Assembly: GCA_001689535.1 (NCBI GenBank)
Contig: LUJP01000032.1
Span: 1 to 41,967, forward strand
Reading direction: 5' to 3'
Length of the DNA: 41,967 bases
DNA from: Bacteroidales bacterium M5
Lineage (GTDB): Bacteria > Bacteroidota > Bacteroidia > Bacteroidales > Muribaculaceae
Made by a program: the position numbers and the translations under genes. Below, in pieces: positions 8,040 through 16,302 of this stretch. The stretch's first letter is position 1. The number at the start of each line of letters is the position of its first letter. A model generated the notes under the pieces. It was not told the DNA's origin. It ran no database searches and was given only the letters and a program-made list of their open reading frames with translations.

Positions 8040-9143
8040 TTATTTCAGATTGTCAAAGAGGTCGTAGAACGAGGGGTCTTCGCCGACAACTTTGTTTACG
8101 ATGTTTCCGTCGGGACCGATGATGAATTTGGTGGGGAAGCCTTCCACTGCATAGAGGGTCATCACTGATTCGGCTGCAGGAGTATCGGGGTCGCTCCAGA
8201 GCTGGATCCAGGGCATTTCGTATTTCTCAAGAGCGGCGGTCCAGGCCTGCTTTGAGTCGTTGCAGGCTATGCTCACGAAGTACACTTTGTCTTTCAGACG
8301 CTCGTACTGCTCTTTCATCTGGGGAATGCCTTTGATGCACCATCCGCACCATGAGCCCCAGAAGTCGAGCATCACGTATTTGCCTTTGAGCGAAGAGAGG
8401 CTTACCATTTTGCCGTCAGCGTCGGGCAGGGTGAAATCGGGGGCGGGTTTGCCGGGAGCCACTTTCTCAGCCTGGATTTTGCGCTGCTGTTCGGCCTTGA
8501 GGCGATTCAGATAATAGTCATACATGGGGCCGTTGATATCCTCCTTGGCTTCGGGCTTGATCATTTCGGCTACGTTGATTTCATCGGAAGAGAGAAGATT
8601 CATCAGTTCGATGGAACCCGGATTGGACGGATTGGAGCGGATGAAGTCAACGGCAGCCTTACGTGTCTGTTCCACGGCCTTGTTGTATGCTTCCTCGTCG
8701 CGTGCCTTTACGGCCTCTGAGATTGCGTTCATGCCGGGGGCGAGGCTTTCGCGGGCGGTATTGATGTTGTCCATGAGGGGCGAGCCGCTTACGGAGGCGG
8801 GATTTGTAGAAAGGTCTATGGTTATTGTCTGACCGGGAGCGCGATATATGTCACCTACGTTTCTCATGCCTCTGGGTGTCTGCTGATAGAGCAGATAGTG
8901 CAGGGGCTCTTCGTCGGTTTCACCGGGAGAAAGGACAGCCTCAGTCTGACCCGGGAGGAGCGTGAGCTGACGGCGGTTTTCAGGATCGGGCTTGAGTTCG
9001 TCGGGCGCGGTGGTCATCACCAGAAATTTTATGGTGTCGGGCGAAGCGGCGGTTTTGACTACCATTACCGGATTGACATCGGCAGCCTGGGCGGAAATGC
9101 CGAGCGCAGCCGCCACAGCCGCTGCTATTGCAAAAATTTTCAT
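8040..9143 (-). CDS. Exported TlpA-like thiol-disulfide oxidoreductase
   Basis: A 367-residue protein with a Sec signal peptide (cleavage near AQA/AD, residue 20), an N-terminal DUF4369-like region (about 25-120), a charged helical linker (about 130-230) and a C-terminal thioredoxin/AhpC-TSA domain. The active site FWGSWCGWC has the redox pair Cys266 and Cys269, and GFPTKFI supplies the cis-proline. Such proteins reduce or exchange disulfides in the periplasm or at the outer side of the inner membrane; the partners are unknown. It is the first gene of a two-gene unit with a cysteine-less paralogue. Unlike that paralogue it has no lipobox. Confidence 0.9.
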   Translation of the reverse strand: MKIFAIAAAVAAALGISAQAADVNPVMVVKTAASPDTIKFLVMTTAPDELKPDPENRRQLTLLPGQTEAVLSPGETDEEPLHYLLYQQTPRGMRNVGDIYRAPGQTITIDLSTNPASVSGSPLMDNINTARESLAPGMNAISEAVKARDEEAYNKAVEQTRKAAVDFIRSNPSNPGSIELMNLLSSDEINVAEMIKPEAKEDINGPMYDYYLNRLKAEQQRKIQAEKVAPGKPAPDFTLPDADGKMVSLSSLKGKYVMLDFWGSWCGWCIKGIPQMKEQYERLKDKVYFVSIACNDSKQAWTAALEKYEMPWIQLWSDPDTPAAESVMTLYAVEGFPTKFIIGPDGNIVNKVVGEDPSFYDLFDNLK

Positions 9144-9174
9144 GTTGTTTTGTGAATGGGTTTAAAATTTGGGG

Positions 9175-9182
9175 CAAATATA
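9175..9182 (-). promoter_or_regulatory. Likely promoter (-7 element) of the TlpA-like pair
   Basis: The minus strand reads TATATTTG followed by CCCC, an exact TAnnTTTG match 32 bp upstream of the ATG at 9143. No TTG is found at the -33 distance. Confidence 0.5.
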
Positions 9183-9215
9183 ATCATTTTGAGGCTATGT
9201 TTCAGTCTAATGTTA

Positions 9216-10181
9216 TTATTTTCCGCTCTTGCGGCAGGCAAGTTTCAGAACCGGGAGCACGCCCAGGTATGAAGCCAGGGCTCCCAGCCGGTTCTTGCGG
9301 CGGCATAGCGGATTCAGAAGGGTGTTTTTGCGGTGTAATTTTATGAGGCTGATGCACAATTCCATATTCTTCGCATTTACCGGAATGCGGTGGCGTACAG
9401 CCATGACCAGGAAGTTGAGGGACGCGCTAAGAATGCGGTCGGTAGATGCGCGTTGGAGGGCCCCGCTGATTGAGGAAGTTACAGCCCACACGTTTATGGC
9501 AGCTTTCACTGCGTCGAAGCGCGAGCTGTTTTTCCGCGCCATGAACCCATCAGGGTTGTCGCGGTAAAAATAAAGTTTCGCGGGGATGAAAGTCAAACTG
9601 GCGGCTTTGGGAAAAAGGTCGGCGGATATATAGAGGTCTTCGAACCAGCACTCGGGATATCTGAGACCGCCCCAAAGCTCACGGCGGTAAATCTTGCCCC
9701 ATGCGGAGTGGCGCAGTCGTGAGGTCTGATATAGCATTGATTCGAGGGCGACATGGCCCGACATCGATACTGGTTTCTGGTTGCAGTCAGCGGCAGTCAG
9801 CTCCGGTTCCATGCGGGTGAAATCGCAGGCGGCGATGTCGGCTCCGGCATTCAGTTGTTCTGTGAGGAGCTCTATGAAGTGAGGATGGAGTATGTCGTCC
9901 GCATCCAGAAAAGTTATGAAGTCACCCTGCGCGATATCGAGTCCGGCATTCCGGGCGGCGGAGAGACCACGGTTGGACTGATGCAGGGTAGTGACCCGGG
10001 AATCTGATGTCGCATAATGATCGATAATCGCTGACGAGCCGTCCGTTGAGCCGTCGTCTACCAGGATTAATTCTATGTTTCTGTAAGTCTGGCTCAGAGC
10101 GCTGTCTATGCAGGCACGCAGGTAAGGCCCCGGATTATATATGGGCACGATTATCGAGACTTTGGCTTGGCGGCTATTCAT
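9216..10181 (-). CDS. Family 2 glycosyltransferase
   Basis: A GT-A enzyme with VSIIVPIYNPGPYL (8-21), VDDGSTDGSS (41-50) and FLDADD (91-96). I place the start at ATG 10181 (321 residues; MNSRQAKVS...), which overlaps the preceding GNAT gene by only 8 bp; an in-frame start at 10208 would add nine residues not typical of the family and a 35-bp overlap. The C-terminal part is basic and has no clear membrane helix. It closes a three-gene unit with a small exported protein and an acetyltransferase; a glycan-decorating role is likely, with unknown specificity. Confidence 0.87.
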   Translation of the reverse strand: MNSRQAKVSIIVPIYNPGPYLRACIDSALSQTYRNIELILVDDGSTDGSSAIIDHYATSDSRVTTLHQSNRGLSAARNAGLDIAQGDFITFLDADDILHPHFIELLTEQLNAGADIAACDFTRMEPELTAADCNQKPVSMSGHVALESMLYQTSRLRHSAWGKIYRRELWGGLRYPECWFEDLYISADLFPKAASLTFIPAKLYFYRDNPDGFMARKNSSRFDAVKAAINVWAVTSSISGALQRASTDRILSASLNFLVMAVRHRIPVNAKNMELCISLIKLHRKNTLLNPLCRRKNRLGALASYLGVLPVLKLACRKSGK

Positions 10182-10695
10182 GGCTACGGTCGAGCATAAA
10201 GGCTTCACGAGGCGAGCCGTCGGAGATATTGATTACTCCGCAATGTGTGAATCCACGTTTTTTGAGCCACCGGAGCATAGGGCGGTTGTCGGCATGGGTG
10301 TCGATTCTGATAACGTCCTTCTGTGCGAAGCAGAAGTCAAGACAAGCATCGGCTACTCCCCGTTCTTCTCCTTTTGAGGCGAGGCGGTGAATGACACCAT
10401 AAGGCTTGTCGTTAAGCCAAGCGCCCTCAATCCGGGCATAAGAGGGATCGGCTCCGACAATAAAAGCGAAGCAGCCCTGCACGGCGCCGTTGGCGTCACA
10501 TATCACGTAGAAATTTCCTGAGACAATGTCCTGTTCTATCATTGTACATGAGGGGTACCCTTCAGACCATTGCGTGAGATTGCCTGTGGCGCGCATTATG
10601 GCGCGAGCCGCGTCAATCACGGCCATTATCGTGTCGAGATCTGAGGGCGCGGCCTTACGTACAGACAACAGTTGTGGAGATTCGGCCTCATCCAT
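10174..10695 (-). CDS. GNAT-family N-acetyltransferase
   Basis: A 173-residue protein with the overall layout of the Gcn5-related acetyltransferase fold, which transfers acetyl groups from acetyl-CoA to amines. The N-terminal SVRKAAPSDLDTIMAVIDAA (11-30) matches the usual first strand and helix; GVADACLDFCFAQKDVIRID is in the place of the acetyl-CoA-binding helix and following strand, and ADNRPMLRWLKKRGF is the characteristic late helix. The acetyl-CoA Q/RxxGxG/A loop is weak here (RLASKGEERGVA). It lies 3 bp after the small exported protein and overlaps the GT2 gene. Substrate unknown: a sugar amine, a small metabolite or a protein are all possible. Confidence 0.8.
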   Translation of the reverse strand: MDEAESPQLLSVRKAAPSDLDTIMAVIDAARAIMRATGNLTQWSEGYPSCTMIEQDIVSGNFYVICDANGAVQGCFAFIVGADPSYARIEGAWLNDKPYGVIHRLASKGEERGVADACLDFCFAQKDVIRIDTHADNRPMLRWLKKRGFTHCGVINISDGSPREAFMLDRSHE

Positions 10696-10698
10696 AGC

Positions 10699-11253
10699 TT
10701 AGTGCAGACCGAAACAGTAGAACACCATAGAGCGCTCGTCCACATTCTCGGGATTGAAGTTGCGCACACCGTATTCGCCGGGTTCTGCCTTGATTTTGAG
10801 TATGTAGGAGTTGGCTCCGTACTTGTCGGCCTGATAAGGCACATAGGTTAGGTTGCCTTCTGAAACGCTGCCAAGCCAGTTTACATTGAATATCTCGGCT
10901 TTGCGCTCTTTCTTCTTTTCCTCGAATTTTACCACCTGTATAAACGATGTCGGATCATAATTGTTATCCTTGCATCGCACAATGAGGGTTATGGTGTCGG
11001 CAGGCTGGAGCTGAACGGTCGAGCGACCTCCTTTTATCACAATTTTGCGTCGTGTGTTGCCAATGCCGAAGAGGATGCGCCCTGCTGAATCCGATGTCTT
11101 TATCTGTACATTTGATTTTTCTGCTGGAGTAGTCACTGTGTCAGTGTCGAATGTAATGATGTTGACATCGCCCACCCATTTCGGTTCATAATTTTGGGCA
11201 AACGTTACACCTGCGGCAAACAGGCATAATGCAAGTGAGAGAATACGTTTCAT
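10699..11253 (-). CDS. Exported protein of unknown function
   Basis: A 184-residue protein with a clear signal peptide (MKRILSLALCLFAAGVTFAQ, cleavage near residue 20). The mature part is predicted to be mostly beta, with a lysine/glutamate-rich EEKKKERKAE segment in the middle and the motif-like VGDVNIITFD near the start. I do not recognise a family. It is the first gene of a unit with a GNAT enzyme and a GT2 glycosyltransferase and has its own good promoter. No lipobox, so it is probably free in the periplasm or attached to the surface by other means. Confidence 0.75.
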   Translation of the reverse strand: MKRILSLALCLFAAGVTFAQNYEPKWVGDVNIITFDTDTVTTPAEKSNVQIKTSDSAGRILFGIGNTRRKIVIKGGRSTVQLQPADTITLIVRCKDNNYDPTSFIQVVKFEEKKKERKAEIFNVNWLGSVSEGNLTYVPYQADKYGANSYILKIKAEPGEYGVRNFNPENVDERSMVFYCFGLH

Positions 11254-11351
11254 AATTAAACGGTTTTATGTTAATGAATGGCTTTATTAAGATATGCGGT
11301 CCCCGGTAAAACAGGTTCTGTATTCATTGGAACGGCTGATATTGATGAATG

Positions 11352-11382
11352 CAAATATAAAAGAAAACATTGTCATAAGCAA
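11352..11382 (-). promoter_or_regulatory. Bacteroidota-type promoter of the exported protein-GNAT-GT2 unit
   Basis: On the minus strand a TTG (11382-11380), a 20-bp spacer and TATATTTG (11359-11352) match the consensus TTG-N19/20-TAnnTTTG. The leader before the ATG at 11253 would be about 95 nt. Confidence 0.65.
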
Positions 11383-11465
11383 GGTGTTGCAATGGAAATA
11401 TGAAAATTTATGCGATTTTTATCTTAGGTTGAAATGATTGAAATACAGTGAATTGAAGTCGCTGG

Positions 11466-11496
11466 TTGGCGGAGCGGCAAATTTTTTGTAAATTTG
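11466..11496 (+). promoter_or_regulatory. Bacteroidota-type promoter of the parE operon
   Basis: TTG (11466-11468), a 20-bp spacer and TAAATTTG (11489-11496) match the consensus. The start codon lies 24 bp after the -7 element, so the leader is short. Confidence 0.65.
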
Positions 11497-11520
11497 TGGG
11501 TTGAAGCTTCAAGAAACTGA

Positions 11521-13494
11521 ATGATGGACGACAAAGTTCTGAAAGAAAACGATGAAATCGAGACCGTAGAAGACACCTCGGCAGTCACGGCAAACGCACC
11601 GTCTGATCCTGCGGGATATACTGAGGACGATGTGGTTACGCTGGAATGGCAGGAACATATCCGGTTGCGCCCGGGCATGTATATTGGAAAGCTTGGCGAC
11701 GGCACCGCTTCCGATGACGGAATCTATGTGCTCCTGAAAGAGGTGATGGATAATTCCATCGACGAGTTCATGATGGGCAACGGACGCCAGATTGAGGTGA
11801 CTGTGACCGATTATACCGTGACCGTGCGCGATTATGGCCGAGGCATTCCTCTGGGACGCATGGTGGCCGCTACATCCACCATGAATACGGGTGCCAAATA
11901 TGATTCCAAGGCGTTCAAAAAGTCGGTGGGCCTGAACGGTGTTGGCCTTAAGGCGGTGAATGCGTTGTCAACGGATTTCCGCATTCAGTGTTTCCGCGAC
12001 GGCAAAACCAAGGTGGCGCAATACAGTTGCGGCAAGCTTCTGTATGAAGGGGAGACCGAAGACTCTGATGACCGTAGCGGCACGCTCGTGCAGTTCACTC
12101 CTGATGCTTCGCTTTTCAAGAACTATCGGTATCACGAGGAATATATACTCCCTCTGATAAAGAACTATACATATCTCAACGCCGGCCTTACCATAAATTA
12201 CAACGGTCAGAAATATGTGTCGCGCAATGGTCTGCTCGATCTCCTTCGCGACAATCTTACGGCTGAACCTCTCTATCCCATAATTCATCTGAAGGGGGAG
12301 GACATAGAAGTGGCGATTACCCATGCCAATCAGTATGGCGAGGAATATTATTCGTTTGTCAACGGTCAGCACACGCCTCTGGGCGGTACGCACCTCACGG
12401 CATTCAAGGAGGCCGTTTCGCGAACGGTAAAGGATTTTCTGGGCAAGCCCAATCTTGAATACAGCGATATACGCGGCGGTATCCAGGCGGCTGTGTCGGT
12501 GAAAGTGCAGGAGCCGGTGTTTGAGTCGCAGACCAAAACGAAACTCAACTCGCGCGACATGGGCCCCGACGGTCCGACGGTGGCCAAATATGTGGGCGAT
12601 TTCATCAAGAAGGAGCTTGACAATTATCTGCACCGCGAAAAGGATACTGCCGAAATAATACTGAAGAAGGCCCTCGCCAACGAGCGCGAGCGAAAGTCAC
12701 TGTCGGTAATCACGAAGAAGGCCCGTGAACAGGCCAAAAAAATAAGCATCCACAATAAGAAACTGCTTGACTGCCGCGTTCACCTCAACGATACCCGTGG
12801 CGACGAGGCCAAGAAAATGGCATCGTCCATCTTCATCACCGAGGGTGACTCGGCTGCCGGCTCCATCACTAAGATACGCAATGTGGAGACACAGGCGGTG
12901 TTCTCGCTTCGCGGCAAACCGAAAAACACCTACGCCAAGACCAAGAAAATGGTCTATGAAAACGAAGAGTTCAACCTGCTTCAGGCCGCTCTCAACATCG
13001 AGGACGGTATCGACGGGCTTCGCTACAACAAGGTGATAATAGCTACCGATGCCGACGTGGACGGCATGCACATACGCCTTCTGCTCCTGACTTTCTTCCT
13101 GCAGTTTTTCCCCGACCTGATAAAGCGCGGGCATGTGTATATACTTCAGACCCCGCTGTTTCGTGTGCGCAACAAAAAAGCAACCAAACGGCGCGATTCC
13201 AAGACCGGAGTGCAGCAGGAAACTTATTATTGCTACAACGATGCCGAACGATTGACGGCCATTGACCGCCTTGGCGTAAATGCCGAGATTACGCGATTCA
13301 AAGGTCTCGGCGAGATATCTCCCGAGGAGTTCCGCGGTTTTATCGGCGAGGACATGCGCGCCGACAAAGTGACCATGCATAAGGAAGACGGCGTGGGAGA
13401 ACTGCTCAGATTCTACATGGGAAAGAACTCCGTGGAGCGCCAGAATTTCATAATAGAAAACCTCGTGGTTGAAGATGACTCGCAGATTTCCTGA
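11521..13494 (+). CDS. parE: DNA topoisomerase IV subunit B (type IIA, ParE/GyrB family)
   Basis: The ATPase subunit of a type IIA topoisomerase, 657 residues. The GHKL ATPase domain shows EVMDNSIDEF (74-83), DYGRGIP (104-110), the glycine-rich VGLNGVGLKAVNALS (136-150) and the QTKTKL loop (337-342). The TOPRIM domain shows the EGDSA motif (441-445) and DADVDG (510-515). The short length, without the insertion common in gyrase B, and the coaD-S41 neighbourhood suggest ParE rather than GyrB; this assignment is inference. The partner ParC is not in the window. An acidic 35-residue N-terminal extension precedes the conserved region. First gene of a five-gene operon; coaD overlaps its end by 20 bp. 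Confidence 0.9.
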   Translation: MMDDKVLKENDEIETVEDTSAVTANAPSDPAGYTEDDVVTLEWQEHIRLRPGMYIGKLGDGTASDDGIYVLLKEVMDNSIDEFMMGNGRQIEVTVTDYTVTVRDYGRGIPLGRMVAATSTMNTGAKYDSKAFKKSVGLNGVGLKAVNALSTDFRIQCFRDGKTKVAQYSCGKLLYEGETEDSDDRSGTLVQFTPDASLFKNYRYHEEYILPLIKNYTYLNAGLTINYNGQKYVSRNGLLDLLRDNLTAEPLYPIIHLKGEDIEVAITHANQYGEEYYSFVNGQHTPLGGTHLTAFKEAVSRTVKDFLGKPNLEYSDIRGGIQAAVSVKVQEPVFESQTKTKLNSRDMGPDGPTVAKYVGDFIKKELDNYLHREKDTAEIILKKALANERERKSLSVITKKAREQAKKISIHNKKLLDCRVHLNDTRGDEAKKMASSIFITEGDSAAGSITKIRNVETQAVFSLRGKPKNTYAKTKKMVYENEEFNLLQAALNIEDGIDGLRYNKVIIATDADVDGMHIRLLLLTFFLQFFPDLIKRGHVYILQTPLFRVRNKKATKRRDSKTGVQQETYYCYNDAERLTAIDRLGVNAEITRFKGLGEISPEEFRGFIGEDMRADKVTMHKEDGVGELLRFYMGKNSVERQNFIIENLVVEDDSQIS

Positions 13495-13969
13495 AGAAGA
13501 GCGTAGGGCGGTATTCGCCGGCTCGTTCAATCCGTTTACGCTCGGACATCTTTCGGTATTGCGCCGCGGACTCGAGCTTTTCGACCATGTGACGGTGGTG
13601 ATAGGCATCAACGATTCCAAAGGCGCCGATGGCGCGGAGACAGAGCGCCGTCTTGAGGCCGTGCGCCGCGCGGTGGAAGGCCTCGACGGTGTAGATGTGA
13701 TTTCCTGGAGCGGTCTCACTGTCGATGCCGCGCGCAGCTGCGGCGCCCGCTGGCTTCTGCGCGGAGTGCGCAATGTGGCCGATTTTGAATATGAGCGCGG
13801 CATGGCGGAGGTCAACCGCATGATTTCCGGCATAGACACCGTGCTTCTCTTCGCTGAGCCGGAACTGGCCGCGCTTAGCTCGAGCATGGTGCGGGAGCTG
13901 GAGAAATATGGGGTAGACACCTCGCGGTTCGTGCCCGGCGGTATCCCGAATAATGAAAACACAAAATAG
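13475..13969 (+). CDS. coaD: Pantetheine-phosphate adenylyltransferase
   Basis: Catalyses the fourth step of coenzyme A synthesis, transfer of AMP from ATP to 4'-phosphopantetheine. The nucleotidyltransferase signature is GSFNPFTLGH near the N terminus (the TxGH box), followed by the conserved RR and the later WLLRGVRNVADFEYERGMAEVN block that binds pantetheine. I take the ATG at 13475 as the start (164 residues); a TTG two codons upstream also fits the frame. It overlaps the end of parE by 20 bp and precedes the S41 protease by 15 bp, so it is co-transcribed. Length is normal for the family. Confidence 0.93.
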   Translation: MTRRFPEEERRAVFAGSFNPFTLGHLSVLRRGLELFDHVTVVIGINDSKGADGAETERRLEAVRRAVEGLDGVDVISWSGLTVDAARSCGARWLLRGVRNVADFEYERGMAEVNRMISGIDTVLLFAEPELAALSSSMVRELEKYGVDTSRFVPGGIPNNENTK

Positions 13970-13984
13970 AAACATCAGAAACCA

Positions 13985-15622
13985 ATGAAAATAAACACCA
14001 AAAGAATACTTCCGGCCATGCTCGCCTTTGTAGCCGCGGCCGGTACGGCGTTTTCGGCGCCTCCGCTCAAACCGGAATTTCCTCCGATCCAGAAACTCAA
14101 TTATGCCGAACAGATCATAGAGAAATTCTATGTGGACACGGTTAACTCCAACGATATAGTGGAAGCAGGTATCGTGGCGATGCTAAAGAAGCTCGACCCG
14201 CATTCCACCTACACCAATCCTGAGGAGACACGTGAACTGACCGAGCCTCTGCAGGGCAATTTCTCAGGTATCGGCATTCAGTTTAACATGCTCAACGATA
14301 CGCTTTATGTGGTTCAGACCGTTCCGGGCGGCCCCTCTGAGAAAGTGGGCCTTCTGGCCGGAGACCGCATACTTTCTGCCAACGATACCATCATATCGGG
14401 CGTGAAGAAAAAGAATACCGACATCCAGAAGATACTGCGCGGTCCCAAGGGGTCGGTGGTGAATGTCAATGTGCTCCGTAAGGGTGCGAAAGGACCCATA
14501 GAATTCCGCATAGTGCGCGATGATATTCCCATAGCGAGTGTCGACGCCTCTTTCATGGCCGCTCCCGGAGTGGGTTATATACGTGTGTCGCGGTTCGGCG
14601 AGAGCACTTTCGATGAGGTGCGCAAGGCATTGGCCGAACTTGCAGGCAAAGGCATGCGCGACGTGATTGTGGACCTCGAGGACAATGGCGGCGGTTACCT
14701 CAAGGCCGCCTACGACCTTGCCGGACTGTTTCTCGACGCTGGCGACACGGTTGTGTTCACCAAAGGTGTGCGCGTGGAGCCGTTCTATTACCGCACTGTT
14801 GCCGACGGCCCCATGAACCGTGGACGCGTGGTGGTGATGGTGAACCAGTTCTCGGCTTCGGCAAGCGAGATTCTCGCGGGAGCCATGCAGGATAATGACC
14901 GCGGAGTGGTGGTGGGGCGCCGCACGTTCGGAAAAGGACTCGTGCAGCGGCCGTTCCCGTTCCCCGACGGCTCGATGATACGCCTCACTACCCAGCGCTA
15001 CTATACTCCTTCGGGCCGCTCCATACAGAAGCCTTACGTGGCCGGCGAGGAAGACAGCTATGAGCATGAGCTTATAGACCGTCTGCAGCACGGAGAATAC
15101 ACCAATGCCGACAGCGTGCACTTCGCCGACTCGCTTCGCTACGAGACGCTGCGTCTGCGTCGTCCCGTTTATGGCGGCGGAGGCATCATGCCTGACCGCT
15201 TTGTGGCTGTGGATACCACGAAATACAGCGACTATTACCGCGACATTGTGGCCAAAGGCTTGTTGAACCAATCTTGTGTCAACTATATCGACGAGAACCG
15301 CAAGGCTCTCCGCAAAAAATACCGCACCGAAGATTCATTTGTGGAGCAATTTACCGTGACCCCCGAAATGCTCGACGGCCTTCGCGCTCTCGGCGAAAAA
15401 GAAGGGGTGAAATTCGATCAGGAGCAGTACGACCGCAGCCTTCCCGTGATACAGACCATAATGAAGGCGCTGATAGGCCGCGACCTTTTCACGCAGTCCA
15501 CTTATTTCCGGATTGCCAATGTGCTAAATCCGGTGTATGGTGAAGCGGTGCGCATAATCACCACGCCTGCGGAATATGATGCCGTGCTCTCGCCACAGTC
15601 ATCTGGAGCTGGAAACCGATGA
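13985..15622 (+). CDS. Carboxy-terminal processing protease (S41 family, PDZ)
   Basis: A 545-residue exported serine protease. It has a signal peptide (cleavage near FSA/PP, residue 25), a helical N-terminal region (35-90), a PDZ domain (about 90-180), and the S41 catalytic core (190-345). The catalytic pair is Ser292 in FSASASEILAGA and Lys317 in TFGKGLVQ. A further 200-residue C-terminal region follows, as is common in Bacteroidota members. Such enzymes trim C termini of envelope proteins in the periplasm; the targets here are unknown. It overlaps ispD by 4 bp (ATGA). Confidence 0.92.
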   Translation: MKINTKRILPAMLAFVAAAGTAFSAPPLKPEFPPIQKLNYAEQIIEKFYVDTVNSNDIVEAGIVAMLKKLDPHSTYTNPEETRELTEPLQGNFSGIGIQFNMLNDTLYVVQTVPGGPSEKVGLLAGDRILSANDTIISGVKKKNTDIQKILRGPKGSVVNVNVLRKGAKGPIEFRIVRDDIPIASVDASFMAAPGVGYIRVSRFGESTFDEVRKALAELAGKGMRDVIVDLEDNGGGYLKAAYDLAGLFLDAGDTVVFTKGVRVEPFYYRTVADGPMNRGRVVVMVNQFSASASEILAGAMQDNDRGVVVGRRTFGKGLVQRPFPFPDGSMIRLTTQRYYTPSGRSIQKPYVAGEEDSYEHELIDRLQHGEYTNADSVHFADSLRYETLRLRRPVYGGGGIMPDRFVAVDTTKYSDYYRDIVAKGLLNQSCVNYIDENRKALRKKYRTEDSFVEQFTVTPEMLDGLRALGEKEGVKFDQEQYDRSLPVIQTIMKALIGRDLFTQSTYFRIANVLNPVYGEAVRIITTPAEYDAVLSPQSSGAGNR

Positions 15623-16302
15623 AGACTGAGAACATCACCGTGATAATTGTGGGGGCCGGTACCGGCTCACGCTTTGGTGCATCGCGTCCCAAGCAATATT
15701 GTGATTACGGTGGACGTCCGCTGCTCATGACCTCAGTGGAGCGCGTGCGCGAGGCTCTGCCCGGCGCGCGCATCGTGCTTGTGCTTGCCCGTGACTGGGT
15801 GGAGGCGTGGAGCGAGATGTGCACGGCGCACGGATTCGATAGCCCGGAAATTGTTACCGGGGGTGCCTCCCGCTGGCAGTCGGTCAGGAACGCCATAGAT
15901 TCCCTTCCGGCCGATTATAGAGGTATCATCATGGTGCATGATGCGGCCAGACCGTTACTGTCCCCGGCTGTTGCCGGACGGCTTCTATCGGCTATCGAGG
16001 CCGGTGCTTCAGGGGCTGTGCCAGTGCTTGAAATGGCCGATTCGATACGCAGGCGTCTCCCAGGGGGAGCGTCGGAAGCGGTGGACCGCAGCCTTTTCGT
16101 GCGAATCCAGACACCGCAGGCTTTTGACGCCGCAAAGCTCCGACAGGCATATTCTTTACCTTACAACAGCACCATGACCGATGACGCGTCGGTGATGGAA
16201 GCTGCCGGTTTCGGGGCTCCCGCGCTTGTGGCCGGCGACGAGGCTCTGATGAAAGTCACTTCTCCCGGCGATATGGATATACTCCGTATCTATCATAAAT
16301 AA
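15619..16302 (+). CDS. ispD: 2-C-methyl-D-erythritol 4-phosphate cytidylyltransferase
   Basis: Third enzyme of the MEP isoprenoid pathway, joining CTP and methylerythritol phosphate. A 227-residue Rossmann-like nucleotidyltransferase with the G-rich start VGAGTGSRFGASRPKQY (11-27, including Arg18 and Lys25), the VHDAARPLL metal/nucleotide motif and the late TMTDDASVMEAAG motif. It overlaps the S41 gene upstream (ATGA) and shares one base with recG downstream (TAATG), so translation of all three is coupled. The pathway's preceding enzyme, Dxr, is encoded elsewhere in the window (23979). Confidence 0.93.
   Translation: MKTENITVIIVGAGTGSRFGASRPKQYCDYGGRPLLMTSVERVREALPGARIVLVLARDWVEAWSEMCTAHGFDSPEIVTGGASRWQSVRNAIDSLPADYRGIIMVHDAARPLLSPAVAGRLLSAIEAGASGAVPVLEMADSIRRRLPGGASEAVDRSLFVRIQTPQAFDAAKLRQAYSLPYNSTMTDDASVMEAAGFGAPALVAGDEALMKVTSPGDMDILRIYHK

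Noticed and set aside
12697..13962. Long open frame (421 codons) on the minus strand opposite parE and coaD
   Set aside because: It overlaps two strongly supported genes, is low-complexity (Ser/Arg-rich at one end) and resembles no family; a by-product of GC-rich codon use.
14264..15271. 335-codon minus-strand frame opposite the S41 protease gene
   Set aside because: Histidine- and alanine-rich shadow frame fully inside a gene with intact catalytic motifs.
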